From positions 1 through 64,000 of the forward strand of contig NZ_GL876926.1 in NCBI RefSeq assembly GCF_000192575.1: a stretch of DNA of 64,000 nucleotides, read 5' to 3'. This stretch comes from Novosphingobium nitrogenifigens DSM 19370 (GTDB lineage: Bacteria; Pseudomonadota; Alphaproteobacteria; Sphingomonadales; Sphingomonadaceae). Under the pieces are notes generated by a model, which ran no database searches, was not told the DNA's origin, and was given only the letters and a program-made list of their open reading frames with translations. Positions 7,839 to 15,707 of the stretch are shown in pieces. Made by a program: the position numbers and the translations under genes. How positions within the stretch are numbered: position 1 is the first letter of the stretch; the number at the start of each line of letters is the position of its first letter.

Positions 7839-8696
7839 ATGCGCTTTCAACCCACCGCCGAGACGCTGGCCATCGTTGCCCGCCTCGGCGGACATTGGAA
7901 TGGCCGCTATGCGCTGGTGCCGTGTCCGGCGCATGAGGATCGCACGCCCAGCCTGTCGATCCGACAAGGGCAGCATTCGATCCTCGTCCATTGCTTTGCC
8001 GGATGCGATGGCGGAGATGTCATGCGGGCCATCCGGCACGTCTTGGGGCATCCGGTCGGCAGCCAGCGCGCTTTGCCTGTGCCAGCCAATGATCGGACCG
8101 CGCCCTTTCAGCGGCTCTGGTCCGAAGGGGTAGCGATCACGGGAACGCTGGCGCACCGCTATTTACGCGAGATCCGGGGCATCACCGTGATGCCGCCCGA
8201 TGTACGGTTCCATCCAGCGTGCCCGATGGGGCCCGGCCCATCGCCCAGACGCCTGCCAGCCTTGCTGGTCGGCGTCTTTCGAGCGCAGCGCGTCATTGCT
8301 ATCCAGCGCCTGTTTTTGGACCCCGTAACCGGCCAGCGCACACATCGTATGATGCTGGGCAATTCGCGCGGTGGAACCTGGCCCGCCAGCTTCGCGGGCG
8401 ACACCATGCGGATTGCGGAGGGCTTTGAGACAGCCTGCGCCTATCGCCAACTCACCGGGCGCGATGCCGGAACCTGCTTTGGACTGCGCAACTTTGCTGG
8501 CTTCGCGGTTGGTTCCGGCAGCCAGCAGGTGATCCTCCTGCCTGACAACGACCATGAGGGAATACAGGCCGCAAGGGCTGCCATCGCTGCATGGCAATCG
8601 CCCGATCAGCCTTTGAGCTTTGAGCGCTGCCCCGCTGGTTTCAACGACTGGGCGGAGATGACACGTCCACCTGTTCACATGTCCACGGCGTCATAG
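7839..8696 (+). CDS. Zinc-finger/Toprim primase-like protein
   Basis: 285 residues from the ATG at 7839, with AGGAG eight bases upstream. The N terminus has a CHC2-type primase zinc finger: CPAHEDRTPSL, then VHCFAGC and DVMRAI. The C terminus has a Toprim fold with RIAEGFETA (catalytic Glu) and ILLPDNDHEG (the DxD-like acidic pair). This is the short primase-like architecture found on plasmids and ICEs, probably used to prime the transferred strand or to modify DNA ends. There is no helicase domain. The last codons lie within an 8-bp-period repeat array, described separately. Confidence 0.85.
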   Translation: MRFQPTAETLAIVARLGGHWNGRYALVPCPAHEDRTPSLSIRQGQHSILVHCFAGCDGGDVMRAIRHVLGHPVGSQRALPVPANDRTAPFQRLWSEGVAITGTLAHRYLREIRGITVMPPDVRFHPACPMGPGPSPRRLPALLVGVFRAQRVIAIQRLFLDPVTGQRTHRMMLGNSRGGTWPASFAGDTMRIAEGFETACAYRQLTGRDAGTCFGLRNFAGFAVGSGSQQVILLPDNDHEGIQAARAAIAAWQSPDQPLSFERCPAGFNDWAEMTRPPVHMSTAS

Positions 8697-8720
8697 GTCC
8701 ACATGTGGACATGTGGGCGA
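8665..8720. repeat. Octamer-period repeat array, 7 units
   Basis: Seven 8-base units begin at 8665, 8673, 8681, 8689, 8697, 8705 and 8713. Most start GTCCAC, GTTCAC, GTGGAC or GTGGGC followed by two variable bases; the fourth is degenerate. The array straddles the stop codon of the primase-like gene, and GTCCACATGTGGAC at 8697-8710 is a perfect palindrome. A period of 8 is not codon-compatible, so the constraint is on the nucleic acid. Confidence 0.75.
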
Positions 8721-8783
8721 TGCCACAGGTCGCAAAGCTGAGAGGGCGATGGGCGGGTGAACCCGAAAGGAAGCTCAAAACCC

Positions 8784-9734
8784 ATGTTCACCGTTCCCAC
8801 TCTACCCGCGCCCAATGCTCTTGCCGATCCAGCCTTTCTGGCCAGCGCCGCTGGTGAAAGCTGGGTCGGAGCACTGGCTGACAATTTCCCGCATACCCGT
8901 TACTGGCGGGACCGCTCCGATTGCTGGTCGCTCAAAAGCCTCAACGCCTTGGCCGCGCGGATCATCGACGCCCGCTATGACGGCAATGCTATCGAGGATG
9001 CCATGGAGGCCGAATTCCCGCCCGCCGAGCCTTACCAGACCTGGTATCACGAGGTGGCGCCGCAATTGCGCTCGTGCTTGCATGAGGCAGACCTCGACGA
9101 AGACAGCGAGGCCATCGACGCCATTCGCTACGCTTGGGAGGATTGTGCCGCCGAGCGCGACGACAGCAGCGTGGCCGATCTCTTCGCCAGCTATGACCGT
9201 TGCGAATTGCTGTTCCGCTTCAGTGCCGAGCGCTGGCTCGATGATGCGCTGGTCTTCTCGCATCGTCCTTGGCCTCAGGCCAGCGAACTTGCCATCACCG
9301 CCAATCTGCAATTCGCGCTTAACAACCTCGGCTACACCATCGGGGAGTTCCGAAAAGCCTGTGGCAACCGCCATCCGGCCGACCGTGCCCTGCCACGACA
9401 TACGCGGCGGCGGCGCGCGCCGATCATCAGCCACGAGCAGCTTGCCGAAATCATCGACAATGCCTGCTCCACCTCATTCCTCTTCTGCCTCTACGCGATA
9501 GTGCCGATCCCGGACCTGATCGCGCTCGACCTCAGCCGCCCTGTCACTTTCGAGAAATGCTGGGTGGCGACGATGGATCCGATCAACGGCACCTTCTTCG
9601 ACGTGCTGGCCAACGGGCCGGTGACGGTGAATCCGGAGGATGGGCGCTTTCTGTCTGGCGGGCATCTGCGTTGGTCACCGGAGAACATCTGTGGCCTGCA
9701 CACACCCTATTACCACGCAGGTATCGAAAATTAA
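8784..9734 (+). CDS. Hypothetical ICE protein
   Basis: 316 residues from the ATG at 8784, with AAGGAAG upstream; a GTG at 8757 is possible but less well placed. The protein is acidic in the middle and I recognise no domain. An RHTRRRRAP basic stretch lies near residue 210. Neighbouring DUF3768, DUF736 and ssb genes mark this as the backbone maintenance region of the element. Confidence 0.6.
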   Translation: MFTVPTLPAPNALADPAFLASAAGESWVGALADNFPHTRYWRDRSDCWSLKSLNALAARIIDARYDGNAIEDAMEAEFPPAEPYQTWYHEVAPQLRSCLHEADLDEDSEAIDAIRYAWEDCAAERDDSSVADLFASYDRCELLFRFSAERWLDDALVFSHRPWPQASELAITANLQFALNNLGYTIGEFRKACGNRHPADRALPRHTRRRRAPIISHEQLAEIIDNACSTSFLFCLYAIVPIPDLIALDLSRPVTFEKCWVATMDPINGTFFDVLANGPVTVNPEDGRFLSGGHLRWSPENICGLHTPYYHAGIEN

Positions 9735-9755
9735 TTACAAATCGACAAATAGAAC

Positions 9756-10229
9756 TTAGAGGGATGGTGGCGTACTGAGCAAGGCAGCCCGCCAGCGACG
9801 GCGAAGTTCTTCGCGATCGCTGTTGAGTTCGGTTTGGCTGTCCGCCCATGCACGCAAATGTGATTTCTTTTTCGCGGCTATCTCTGCCTCTCGGCGCCGT
9901 GCTTTGGCGAGGCATCGGTGACGATGTGCCTCCTTGGCAGTTGCTTTTGCTTCGGCCTCCGCCTGCGCCTGTTCCGGCGTGCGTGCGGGCTTCACCGGCG
10001 CGACTTTTGCAGGTTTGACTTTTTTGGGCTTCGCGATGACCTGCTTCACCGGTGCCTGTCGCTTCGGCGCGACCTTCTGTGCCTGAACGGGCTTTGCTTT
10101 GTGCTTCTTCTTTTTACGCTTGTTGGGCAGCACCTTCATCACGACAGGATCGGGAGCAAGGACGTCACCATATCGCTGCGTTCGGGCGGGGTCGAAAGTG
10201 TAGCCTTTGGAATAATCAAGCTTGGTCAT
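9756..10229 (-). CDS. Lysine-rich basic low-complexity protein
   Basis: 157 residues. A short N-terminal segment is followed by KRKKKKHKAK and then imperfect repeats built from KPxKVxPAK-like words, an acidic-alanine helix and a basic helix rich in Arg. It resembles alphaproteobacterial histone-H1-like or nucleoid-binding tails in composition only. It lies antisense to and between plus-strand genes. Moderately likely to be a real gene; function unknown. Confidence 0.5.
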   Translation of the reverse strand: MTKLDYSKGYTFDPARTQRYGDVLAPDPVVMKVLPNKRKKKKHKAKPVQAQKVAPKRQAPVKQVIAKPKKVKPAKVAPVKPARTPEQAQAEAEAKATAKEAHRHRCLAKARRREAEIAAKKKSHLRAWADSQTELNSDREELRRRWRAALLSTPPSL

Positions 10230-10427
10230 CGATCAGGCACCTTAGCCCTGGCCACTAAAGAGATCGGAAAAAGCATTTCAAATTCAATCAGTTCTGTAAC
10301 AGGCCTTCAAACGCAGTTCAAATGGCCAAATTCCCGACCCTTTATATCTCCCAATGAGAATCGAAGTTAAGGTACTTCAATTCTTTGGTGATGCAAAATG
10401 TAGAAAAGGCAAGCGGGTGGAAGGTAA

Positions 10428-10493
10428 GTGTCATGGGCGCAGGCGCCCAGAGACACATCCCACCCTGCGGCCCCTGGAACGCAAGTCGGGGCC
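10428..10493 (+). promoter_or_regulatory. Structured 5' leader of DUF736 gene 1 (two hairpins)
   Basis: Hairpin 1 is GTGTC/GACAC (10428-10432 with 10452-10456) enclosing TGGGCGC/GCGCCCA. Hairpin 2 is GGCCCC/GGGGCC (10469-10474 with 10488-10493) with a 13-nt loop containing GGAACGCAAG. It ends 19 bases before the ATG. The same layout, with compensatory changes, precedes the second DUF736 gene. Confidence 0.7.
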
Positions 10494-10512
10494 TTTGCCA
10501 AAGGAAGCCCCC

Positions 10513-10893
10513 ATGAACATCGGCACCATTCGCGCCAACGACCGCGGCGCGCTGACCGGCAGTATCGCCACGCTGACCGTCGCCATGAGTTTCGCCCTGC
10601 GCGGCGTGAGCTCGAACCATCCCAATGCCCCACGCTATGAGATCTGCACGCTAAGCCCCGCCGGTGCCGCCGTCCAGGTTGGCGCGCTGTGGGAGCAGAC
10701 CTCGAAGACGACCGGCGAATGCTTCCTCCAAGGCCGCATCGATGATCCCTCGATGACGCGTCCTCTGGCGATCAGCGCCTTTCGCCAGAGCGACGGCAGC
10801 TACAACGTCGCGTGGCTGCGCCCCCAGCGCCGCTCCGGCTTTCGTGTGGCGGCCTCGGCCAACGACAATCCTAATTATATGGACGCGGCCTGA
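10513..10893 (+). CDS. DUF736 family protein, copy 1
   Basis: 126 residues from the ATG at 10513, with AAGGAAG upstream. It begins MNIGTI and has the family's GxL...TL core, PRYEI, VGALWEQ, FLQGRIDDPS and a YNVAWLRP end. DUF736 proteins are small beta-rich proteins common on alphaproteobacterial plasmids and ICEs, with no settled function. It is clearly paralogous to the next gene. Confidence 0.88.
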   Translation: MNIGTIRANDRGALTGSIATLTVAMSFALRGVSSNHPNAPRYEICTLSPAGAAVQVGALWEQTSKTTGECFLQGRIDDPSMTRPLAISAFRQSDGSYNVAWLRPQRRSGFRVAASANDNPNYMDAA

Positions 10894-11049
10894 CGGTTTG
10901 CTCGCGATGCCTCGGGTGATGTTCGCTCGGGGCATCATTTTCCTGCCTGCGGCGCTTGGCGACATGCCGGGACGCTGGCCTTGCTCGTCTCCGGCGGCGC
11001 GGCGCTGGGCGGCCACCGGGCGGGGAAGAGTTGAGGGGATCGAGGATGG

Positions 11050-11115
11050 GTGTCTGGGGCCAAGGGGCCAAAGACGCGAACCAACCTTCGGCACCCAGGA
11101 CGCAAGAGGGTGTCG
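11050..11115 (+). promoter_or_regulatory. Structured 5' leader of DUF736 gene 2 (two hairpins)
   Basis: Hairpin 1 closes with GTGTC/GACGC (11050-11054 with 11073-11077). Hairpin 2 is CGGCACCC/GGGTGTCG (11089-11096 with 11108-11115) with loop AGGACGCAAGA. Total length is 66 nt, as in the first leader, and it ends 20 bases before the ATG. Stem bases differ from copy 1 but pairing is kept; the loop word GGA(A)CGCAAG is conserved. Confidence 0.7.
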
Positions 11116-11135
11116 GGCCAGAGGAGAATACGGCC

Positions 11136-11585
11136 ATGAATATCGGTGAACTGAAGCTCAACGGCGCTGGCGTTTACATGGGCAAGATCCAGACCGCCAC
11201 GCTCGACCTCGTGGTGGGCCTGCGCCCGGTCAATTCCAGCAATGCCGCCGCCCCCAAGTATGATGTGATGGTCCGCGCCAAGAATGGCCAGTTCATCCCC
11301 GTTGGTGGCCTGTGGGAGAAGACGGCGAACAATGGCGGTAGCACCTTCCTTCAGGGCCAGATCGACGATCCCAGCTTCGAGGCTCCGCTGTCGATCGCGC
11401 TGTTCGCGCAGGCCGATGGCGCGCTCAACATCGCCTGGTCGCGACCGCGCCGTCGGGCCGAGGCAGGCTTCGCCGATACGACCGTGATGGGCGCGGCCAA
11501 CGATGGCTTTGGTGCTGGCGATGATGCTCGCCGCGATGCCTCGCCCTTTGGCGATCTCGAACCGGGCCTCGCCAAGGCGGCCTGA
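11136..11585 (+). CDS. DUF736 family protein, copy 2
   Basis: 149 residues from the ATG at 11136, with GAGGAG upstream. It shares MNIG, PKYDV, VGGLWEK, FLQGQIDDPS and LNIAWSRPRRR with the preceding copy, and adds a longer acidic/Ala C-terminal tail. Tandem duplication with the leader included suggests an old duplication of a whole regulated unit. An intrinsic terminator follows. Confidence 0.9.
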   Translation: MNIGELKLNGAGVYMGKIQTATLDLVVGLRPVNSSNAAAPKYDVMVRAKNGQFIPVGGLWEKTANNGGSTFLQGQIDDPSFEAPLSIALFAQADGALNIAWSRPRRRAEAGFADTTVMGAANDGFGAGDDARRDASPFGDLEPGLAKAA

Positions 11586-11614
11586 TCCCAACCTCCAGAA
11601 TGCTTGTTCCTATG

Positions 11615-11646
11615 GGCGGCCCGTCTCGCGACGGGTCGCCTATTTT
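11615..11646 (+). terminator. Intrinsic terminator after DUF736 copy 2
   Basis: GGCGGCCCGT pairs with ACGGGTCGCC around loop CTCGCG, followed by TATTTT. Confidence 0.8.
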
Positions 11647-11649
11647 CGT

Positions 11650-11880
11650 TCAATGCTCGATGGGATCTTCGAGGTCGGGGCGGACCAAATCGACATGGCT
11701 GACGCCCAGCGCCAGCGACAGCTCGTAAAGCGTGATGACGGTCGGATTGCGCCATCCACGCTCCAAATTGCTGAGATATTGCTGGCTGAAGCCAGAACGC
11801 TCCGCGACCTGCTCCTGAGTCAGGCCCCGATCCCGACGCAGGCGCGCGAAATTCCGGCCAACCAGTTTACGCATGTCCAT
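11650..11880 (-). CDS. XRE-family helix-turn-helix regulator
   Basis: 76 residues, nearly all one Cro/C1-type HTH domain: LRRDRGLTQEQVAERSGFSQ, then YLSNLERGWRNPT and LYELSLALG. Such small XRE proteins usually repress their own and neighbouring promoters. An inverted repeat upstream at 11897-11935 is a likely operator. It converges with the DUF736 operon. Confidence 0.92.
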   Translation of the reverse strand: MDMRKLVGRNFARLRRDRGLTQEQVAERSGFSQQYLSNLERGWRNPTVITLYELSLALGVSHVDLVRPDLEDPIEH

Positions 11881-11896
11881 GCGCAGCAGGATCGCG

Positions 11897-11935
11897 ATTT
11901 ACATACTTTGAGTTTATCAACTATAATATGTAAAT
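11897..11935. promoter_or_regulatory. Probable operator of the XRE gene
   Basis: A nine-base inverted repeat, ATTTACATA (11897-11905) and TATGTAAAT (11927-11935), flanks an inner AGTT-TATC-AACT. The AT-rich segment stands out in this high-GC region and lies 17 bases upstream of the XRE start. Confidence 0.6.
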
Positions 11936-12064
11936 GATCTTGCAGAACGATCCCGTCCGCCCCTTCATGCGGCCAATCTGTGTTAAACCTCGGCTTCCCG
12001 AGCGTTGTAACGCTAGTCTGCTAATCTGCACTTGTCAGAACTGCCCTGCCAAAGGCCTCCTATC

Positions 12065-12247
12065 ATGAACGATCACCGCATTCCGCTCACGCAAGCCGAC
12101 TATCAGGCGATTAATGCCTCGCTGTCCGAGATAAAGTGCCGGCTCTCTGACGCTGGGGATCTGCTTGCAGCCATGCATATCGATCATGCGCTGCAATGCC
12201 TTGATCCCGAAAACCCGCTCAACCCGCAGGCCGCCGCTCAGGCCTGA
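12065..12247 (+). CDS. Small hypothetical protein
   Basis: 60 residues, largely helical (ADYQAINASLSEIKCRLSDAGDLL). The ATG at 12065 is chosen because the residues upstream of it look non-coding. No family recognised. Confidence 0.5.
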   Translation: MNDHRIPLTQADYQAINASLSEIKCRLSDAGDLLAAMHIDHALQCLDPENPLNPQAAAQA

Positions 12248-12780
12248 TCTATCAAAACACAGCTTGCACGGCTGTTGTGGCGCGCCCGTTCCGTCTCGAA
12301 TGGGTGCAGCATCGCCGATGACAGCCAGTCGCCCGATACTGTAGCGGGCGAACGCTTTCCGGTCGGGCGAGGCCTTGGGTGCAATACTGTGGGTCGGGGG
12401 CCAAGCCATGCTCAAGACCTCTTGCCTGGCGACCACGGAGCGGCGGCACAGGGGCAAGTGCGGGCAAGCAGGCTCTTGGCAGTGCCAAGCACGGCACCTG
12501 ATTTCGGGGCAGCCCGACAGCAAAGCACAACCTTGGTCACACATCTCCGGGCAATCTGACCGGCAAGCCATCCCGCCAGAGAAGGGATGAACACTACGCC
12601 CGCGCGGGACCGTCGCAACCCCCATTTGTCGACCGAGTTCTTCGCTGCGCTCAGGCCCGCACCACTCGAAAAATGGAGGTTCCCCTACGCTGCGCTCCGG
12701 TGCGGCGGCCCCTCAATCGCGGGCTGCGCTTTAGTTCATCCCGGCGGGAAAGGCTCGCCGGTAAGATCTGGAGACTTCCC
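12248..12780. other. Long leader/intergenic region upstream of ssb
   Basis: About 530 bases with no gene I can support. It contains CTTGGCA-G-TGCCAAG (12475-12489), several GGGCAAG-like words at 12450-12560, and a hairpin CCGGCG/CGCCGG (12741-12761) just before the ssb ribosome binding site. Reading frames here are Cys-rich or low-complexity and look non-coding. Confidence 0.5.
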
Positions 12781-13110
12781 ATGAACAAGGTTTTCCTGTC
12801 CGGCCGCATCACCTCCGACATCAGCCGCTTCGGCACCGACAGCAAGGGCGGAGTCAGCTTCACCCTCGTCACCAGCAGGCCGGTCATCAAGGACGGCCAG
12901 GTCGTCAAGGGCGATGATGGCTACGCCGAAACCTACGACCAGTTCCACACCATCAAGGCCTTCAACGGCCTCGGCAAGTCGATCGCCAACCACAAGAAGA
13001 AGGGCGACAAGCTGATCGTCACTGGCGAGATCCGCTACACCCGCAACGAGAAGGACGGGCGGACCTACTACAACACCGAGATCGTCGCTGACGAGATCGA
13101 GTTCATTTGA
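12781..13110 (+). CDS. ssb: Single-stranded DNA-binding protein
   Basis: 109 residues from the ATG at 12781, with GGAGA upstream. It has the OB-fold start MNKVFLSGRITSDI, then FTLVTSRPV and a basic middle KKKGDKLIVTGEIRYTR, ending YYNTEIVADEIEFI. It lacks the acidic C-terminal tip (DDDIPF) used by cellular SSB to recruit partners, which is usual for shortened plasmid forms. It probably coats the transferred single strand. A strong terminator follows. Confidence 0.88.
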   Translation: MNKVFLSGRITSDISRFGTDSKGGVSFTLVTSRPVIKDGQVVKGDDGYAETYDQFHTIKAFNGLGKSIANHKKKGDKLIVTGEIRYTRNEKDGRTYYNTEIVADEIEFI

Positions 13111-13117
13111 CCGAGAC

Positions 13118-13147
13118 GGGCGGCCCCACGGGCCGCCCTTTCTCTTT
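13118..13147 (+). terminator. Intrinsic terminator after ssb
   Basis: Perfect nine-base stem GGGCGGCCC/GGGCCGCCC with loop CAC, then TTTCTCTTT. Confidence 0.9.
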
Positions 13148-13160
13148 CGGGAGCAAGCCC

Positions 13161-13490
13161 ATGTTTTACACCTCGGCCTTCGATGAATTCGCCTGCGTCC
13201 CCTGCGGCATCACCGTCACCAACCCCGCCATGGTCGCCCGTATCCGTGCCCAAGCCGCTGCGATGAGCGATTACGAAATCGCCGCCCATCTCGGCAATTC
13301 CATCGCCTCTTCAACCGACGCCGCCCACGCCCTTGCCTGGGAGCAAAGCCAGCTTGGCGAAGCCAGCGCCGAGACGCTGGTCGATGCTGAATATTTCGAG
13401 GAACTGGTTGCCGCCTGGAGCCTGATCGCCAGCGAGCGCGGCATCGATAGCCTCGACGGTCTACTCATCGATGTGGTGGCGGTGCATTAA
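13161..13490 (+). CDS. Hypothetical protein
   Basis: 109 residues from the ATG at 13161. It starts 14 bases after the ssb terminator, so read-through or a promoter within the terminator is needed. N-terminal FACVPCG could be a half zinc site. The rest is helical and acidic. No family recognised. A perfect terminator follows. Confidence 0.6.
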   Translation: MFYTSAFDEFACVPCGITVTNPAMVARIRAQAAAMSDYEIAAHLGNSIASSTDAAHALAWEQSQLGEASAETLVDAEYFEELVAAWSLIASERGIDSLDGLLIDVVAVH

Positions 13491-13497
13491 ACCGATA

Positions 13498-13522
13498 GGG
13501 GTGCCGCAAGCGGCACCCCTTT
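13498..13522 (+). terminator. Intrinsic terminator
   Basis: Ten-base stem GGGGTGCCGC/GCGGCACCCC with loop AA, then TTT. Confidence 0.85.
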
Positions 13523-13553
13523 GATGTGAGCGATGATCAATCTGTTTCTTGAA

Positions 13554-14366
13554 TCAACTCAAGGAATGGCAGCCATGAACAGTGGCCTGAAGCTGAATGT
13601 CTTCATACAAAGGCCCCATATCGTCGAGGCGATAGAGCCCGACATTGGCTTGATCGAACTGCTCCTGGACAGCGTGATAAAAGCCATTCGACTGCTGGGA
13701 GAAATCGCCGACGACAACCAACTTTTTACGTGGTCCGTCTGCAAAATGCTTCCAGATCATGCTGCCTTCCATCGCACGCTTGCCGGCCTCTTTGAGGCCG
13801 TCCATCGTCTGCGCTGGCAAGCGCATACCGTCGATGAGGTTATAGCACCCGTTCTGATAGCCATATGGCACGTTGATCGAGAGGTCGTATTCCGGCAGCG
13901 CAATCTCTGCAGGCTTTTCGAGCAAATTATCAACGCCATGCCGGATGAAAGCTTCTCGCAGCTTCCTCCTGATCTGTGGCTCGCGACGAACCGGATCCTG
14001 ATCGCCAACCAGCGCATTGAACAGCTCGTCGAAATCCTCCGCTGCATCCGTAACCAGAACCGACTGGAGCGGCGAAAGGCGGATTTCGTTGGCGCGACGC
14101 GCAGCGAATTCCTCAAAGCCAGAGCCATCGCGATCTTGGCTGAATTGCTCAAGCAGGCGCGACCGGAACGAGGCCTTCAGAGAATCGAGATGGGGCTTGG
14201 ATTGCTTACCAAAAAGCCGCTCGACGCGCGACTGACCATTAGCAAACCGAACGTCGAAAAAAGGCAACTCCGGCACCATCAGCAGCAAGCCAATGTTGAC
14301 GAACTCCAGCCGCTCCGGGACCGGACAATATTGCACAAGGGCGTATTTCCCTTGATATTTTGACAT
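13554..14366 (-). CDS. DUF3037 protein, partner of HipA-like kinase
   Basis: 270 residues from the ATG at 14366. GGAGG overlaps the upstream stop codon, so it is translated right after the HipA gene. The N terminus KYALVQYCPVPERLEFVNIGLLL is the DUF3037 signature. The rest is helical with charged stretches. DUF3037 genes are regularly paired with HipA-like kinases, and the pair is presumed to act as a toxin-antitoxin or phage-response module; which protein is the antidote is not clear from sequence. Confidence 0.85.
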   Translation of the reverse strand: MSKYQGKYALVQYCPVPERLEFVNIGLLLMVPELPFFDVRFANGQSRVERLFGKQSKPHLDSLKASFRSRLLEQFSQDRDGSGFEEFAARRANEIRLSPLQSVLVTDAAEDFDELFNALVGDQDPVRREPQIRRKLREAFIRHGVDNLLEKPAEIALPEYDLSINVPYGYQNGCYNLIDGMRLPAQTMDGLKEAGKRAMEGSMIWKHFADGPRKKLVVVGDFSQQSNGFYHAVQEQFDQANVGLYRLDDMGPLYEDIQLQATVHGCHSLS

Positions 14367-14376
14367 GTCCGGCCTC

Positions 14377-15189
14377 CTAAACACCCAGCTGCCCCTGAGG
14401 GACGAGCGCTGAGATAACATATTCTTCCACTCGCGCAGCGCGGTTAATAATTTGTTGTGCCCATCGTTCGCGAACCGCCTGGGTCGGACCCCACGGATGC
14501 GGGACGGCCGCGATTATCTCCAACACCTGTGCTTCGTCAATGCTGGCAATGGTCGCGCAGGCTGCGCGCAAGCTCGCCTCGTCAATATAGGGCCGAAACT
14601 CTGGAAATGCACCATACACCCCGGAGTCATCGACAAAGTGGTCCCCCTGCAGGTCGGTTTCGAGCTCGGCCACCATGAAGCAGTGGGTATGATCGAAAGC
14701 CATAAGCTCATACCAGCCCCTGCTTTTGCGAAACATGAGATTGTCGCGATTGGGGAGTTGCTCAGCGTGATCAGGCGGTGGGCACCGATCCGGATTACGG
14801 ACCCAGGTGTCAAAAGCGATCAGCAAAGAAAGGTCGCTTCGTCTACGAAGCCGGCCCAAGCAACTGCCTTCCGCATCGGCGGTAATGACCATTCCTTGGT
14901 CTTTTGAAATGAAGGCAGGCCCCATTCCAAGTCGCCTGCCACTCAATGTATTGATCTCCAGATCCTGCAAATCGATGATAGCAAAGGGCGGCACGGATAA
15001 GCCCACCAGTGAAGCGAGCTCTGAGCCAACCAATTCACAGGCAAGCGATTCGTCGCCTTGCCTGTTTCCCATGCCCTTGAGAAATCCATTGCCCGCATCG
15101 GTGGCTACATGGACAACTTCCGTGCTGCTCTTAAATTGAGCAATCACGCGTTTTATAAATGTAGGCTGCCAGTCCTGTCCGCATCGCAT
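14377..15189 (-). CDS. HipA-like kinase (DUF3037-associated)
   Basis: 270 residues. It shows the HipA-type kinase order: an N-terminal FLKGM (probable ATP-lysine region), SLACELVGSELASLVGL, then LLIAFDTWVRNPDR, whose Asn-Asp pair with the following RDNLM matches the catalytic and metal-binding loops, and MAFDHTHCF. It is shorter than E. coli HipA and lacks its N-terminal subdomain and a HipB partner. HipA kinases phosphorylate translation factors to stop growth; the target here is unknown. No obvious ribosome binding site precedes the ATG, so the start is less certain. Confidence 0.8.
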   Translation of the reverse strand: MRCGQDWQPTFIKRVIAQFKSSTEVVHVATDAGNGFLKGMGNRQGDESLACELVGSELASLVGLSVPPFAIIDLQDLEINTLSGRRLGMGPAFISKDQGMVITADAEGSCLGRLRRRSDLSLLIAFDTWVRNPDRCPPPDHAEQLPNRDNLMFRKSRGWYELMAFDHTHCFMVAELETDLQGDHFVDDSGVYGAFPEFRPYIDEASLRAACATIASIDEAQVLEIIAAVPHPWGPTQAVRERWAQQIINRAARVEEYVISALVPQGQLGV

Positions 15190-15707
15190 GGCGCATAGGT
15201 GAAGGACTATACGTTGAAGTCAACGCAGTTAGGCGAAAATGCGGGATTCTTCCCACGGTTTTGCAGGTGTTTCGTTCTGGTCTCTATCATTGGATGCTAA
15301 CGCCTGACCGCCGAGGCGGTCACCGCGCTCTATTCCGCCCAAAACCCTGACGGGCTCCGGGCTCCACCGAGCCCCATGCGGGTCTCGGCCCATTCGGGTG
15401 ACGATCGACTGGCGCGGGGCGCTTGGGGCACCGTAGCGTACCCCTGAAACCAACAATCTCTCTCTCGTAGTCCTAGCATGGCAAGCTGGCCGGGCGCTTG
15501 TGCAAGGATGCGCGGTGCCCCCAATTTTGCGGCGGGCGTGCCCACCACAAAATCGGCTCCCCCACGCCCCGCTGGCGCGGCGTCAACCGGGTTCCGTCCG
15601 CTGCGCTCCCAGCTTCCCGGCCAACGTCCCTGACAAGCTGGTCCTGCTCGCCCTCTGACCTCCCGTCATCACGAGGATGACGAACAAGAAGCCTTCTGGA
15701 GGTCACC
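15190..15707. other. Hairpin-rich region upstream of the DUF2493 gene
   Basis: About 500 bases with no supported gene. Hairpins: TGACCGCC/GGCGGTCA (15305-15322), GGGCTC/GAGCCC (15359-15374) and ATTTTG/CAAAAT enclosing GGGC/GCCC (15524-15553). The region may be a long structured leader for the gene at 15708. AGCCTTCTGGAGGTCACC supplies the ribosome binding site (GGAGG at about 15698-15702). Confidence 0.5.

Noticed and set aside
12035-12625. A Cys-rich minus-strand frame with about a dozen Cys in 50 residues
   Set aside because: Runs antisense through the 60-residue gene at 12065, lacks a ribosome binding site, and its Cys pattern reflects repeated GGGCA words; kept only as a note in the intergenic region.
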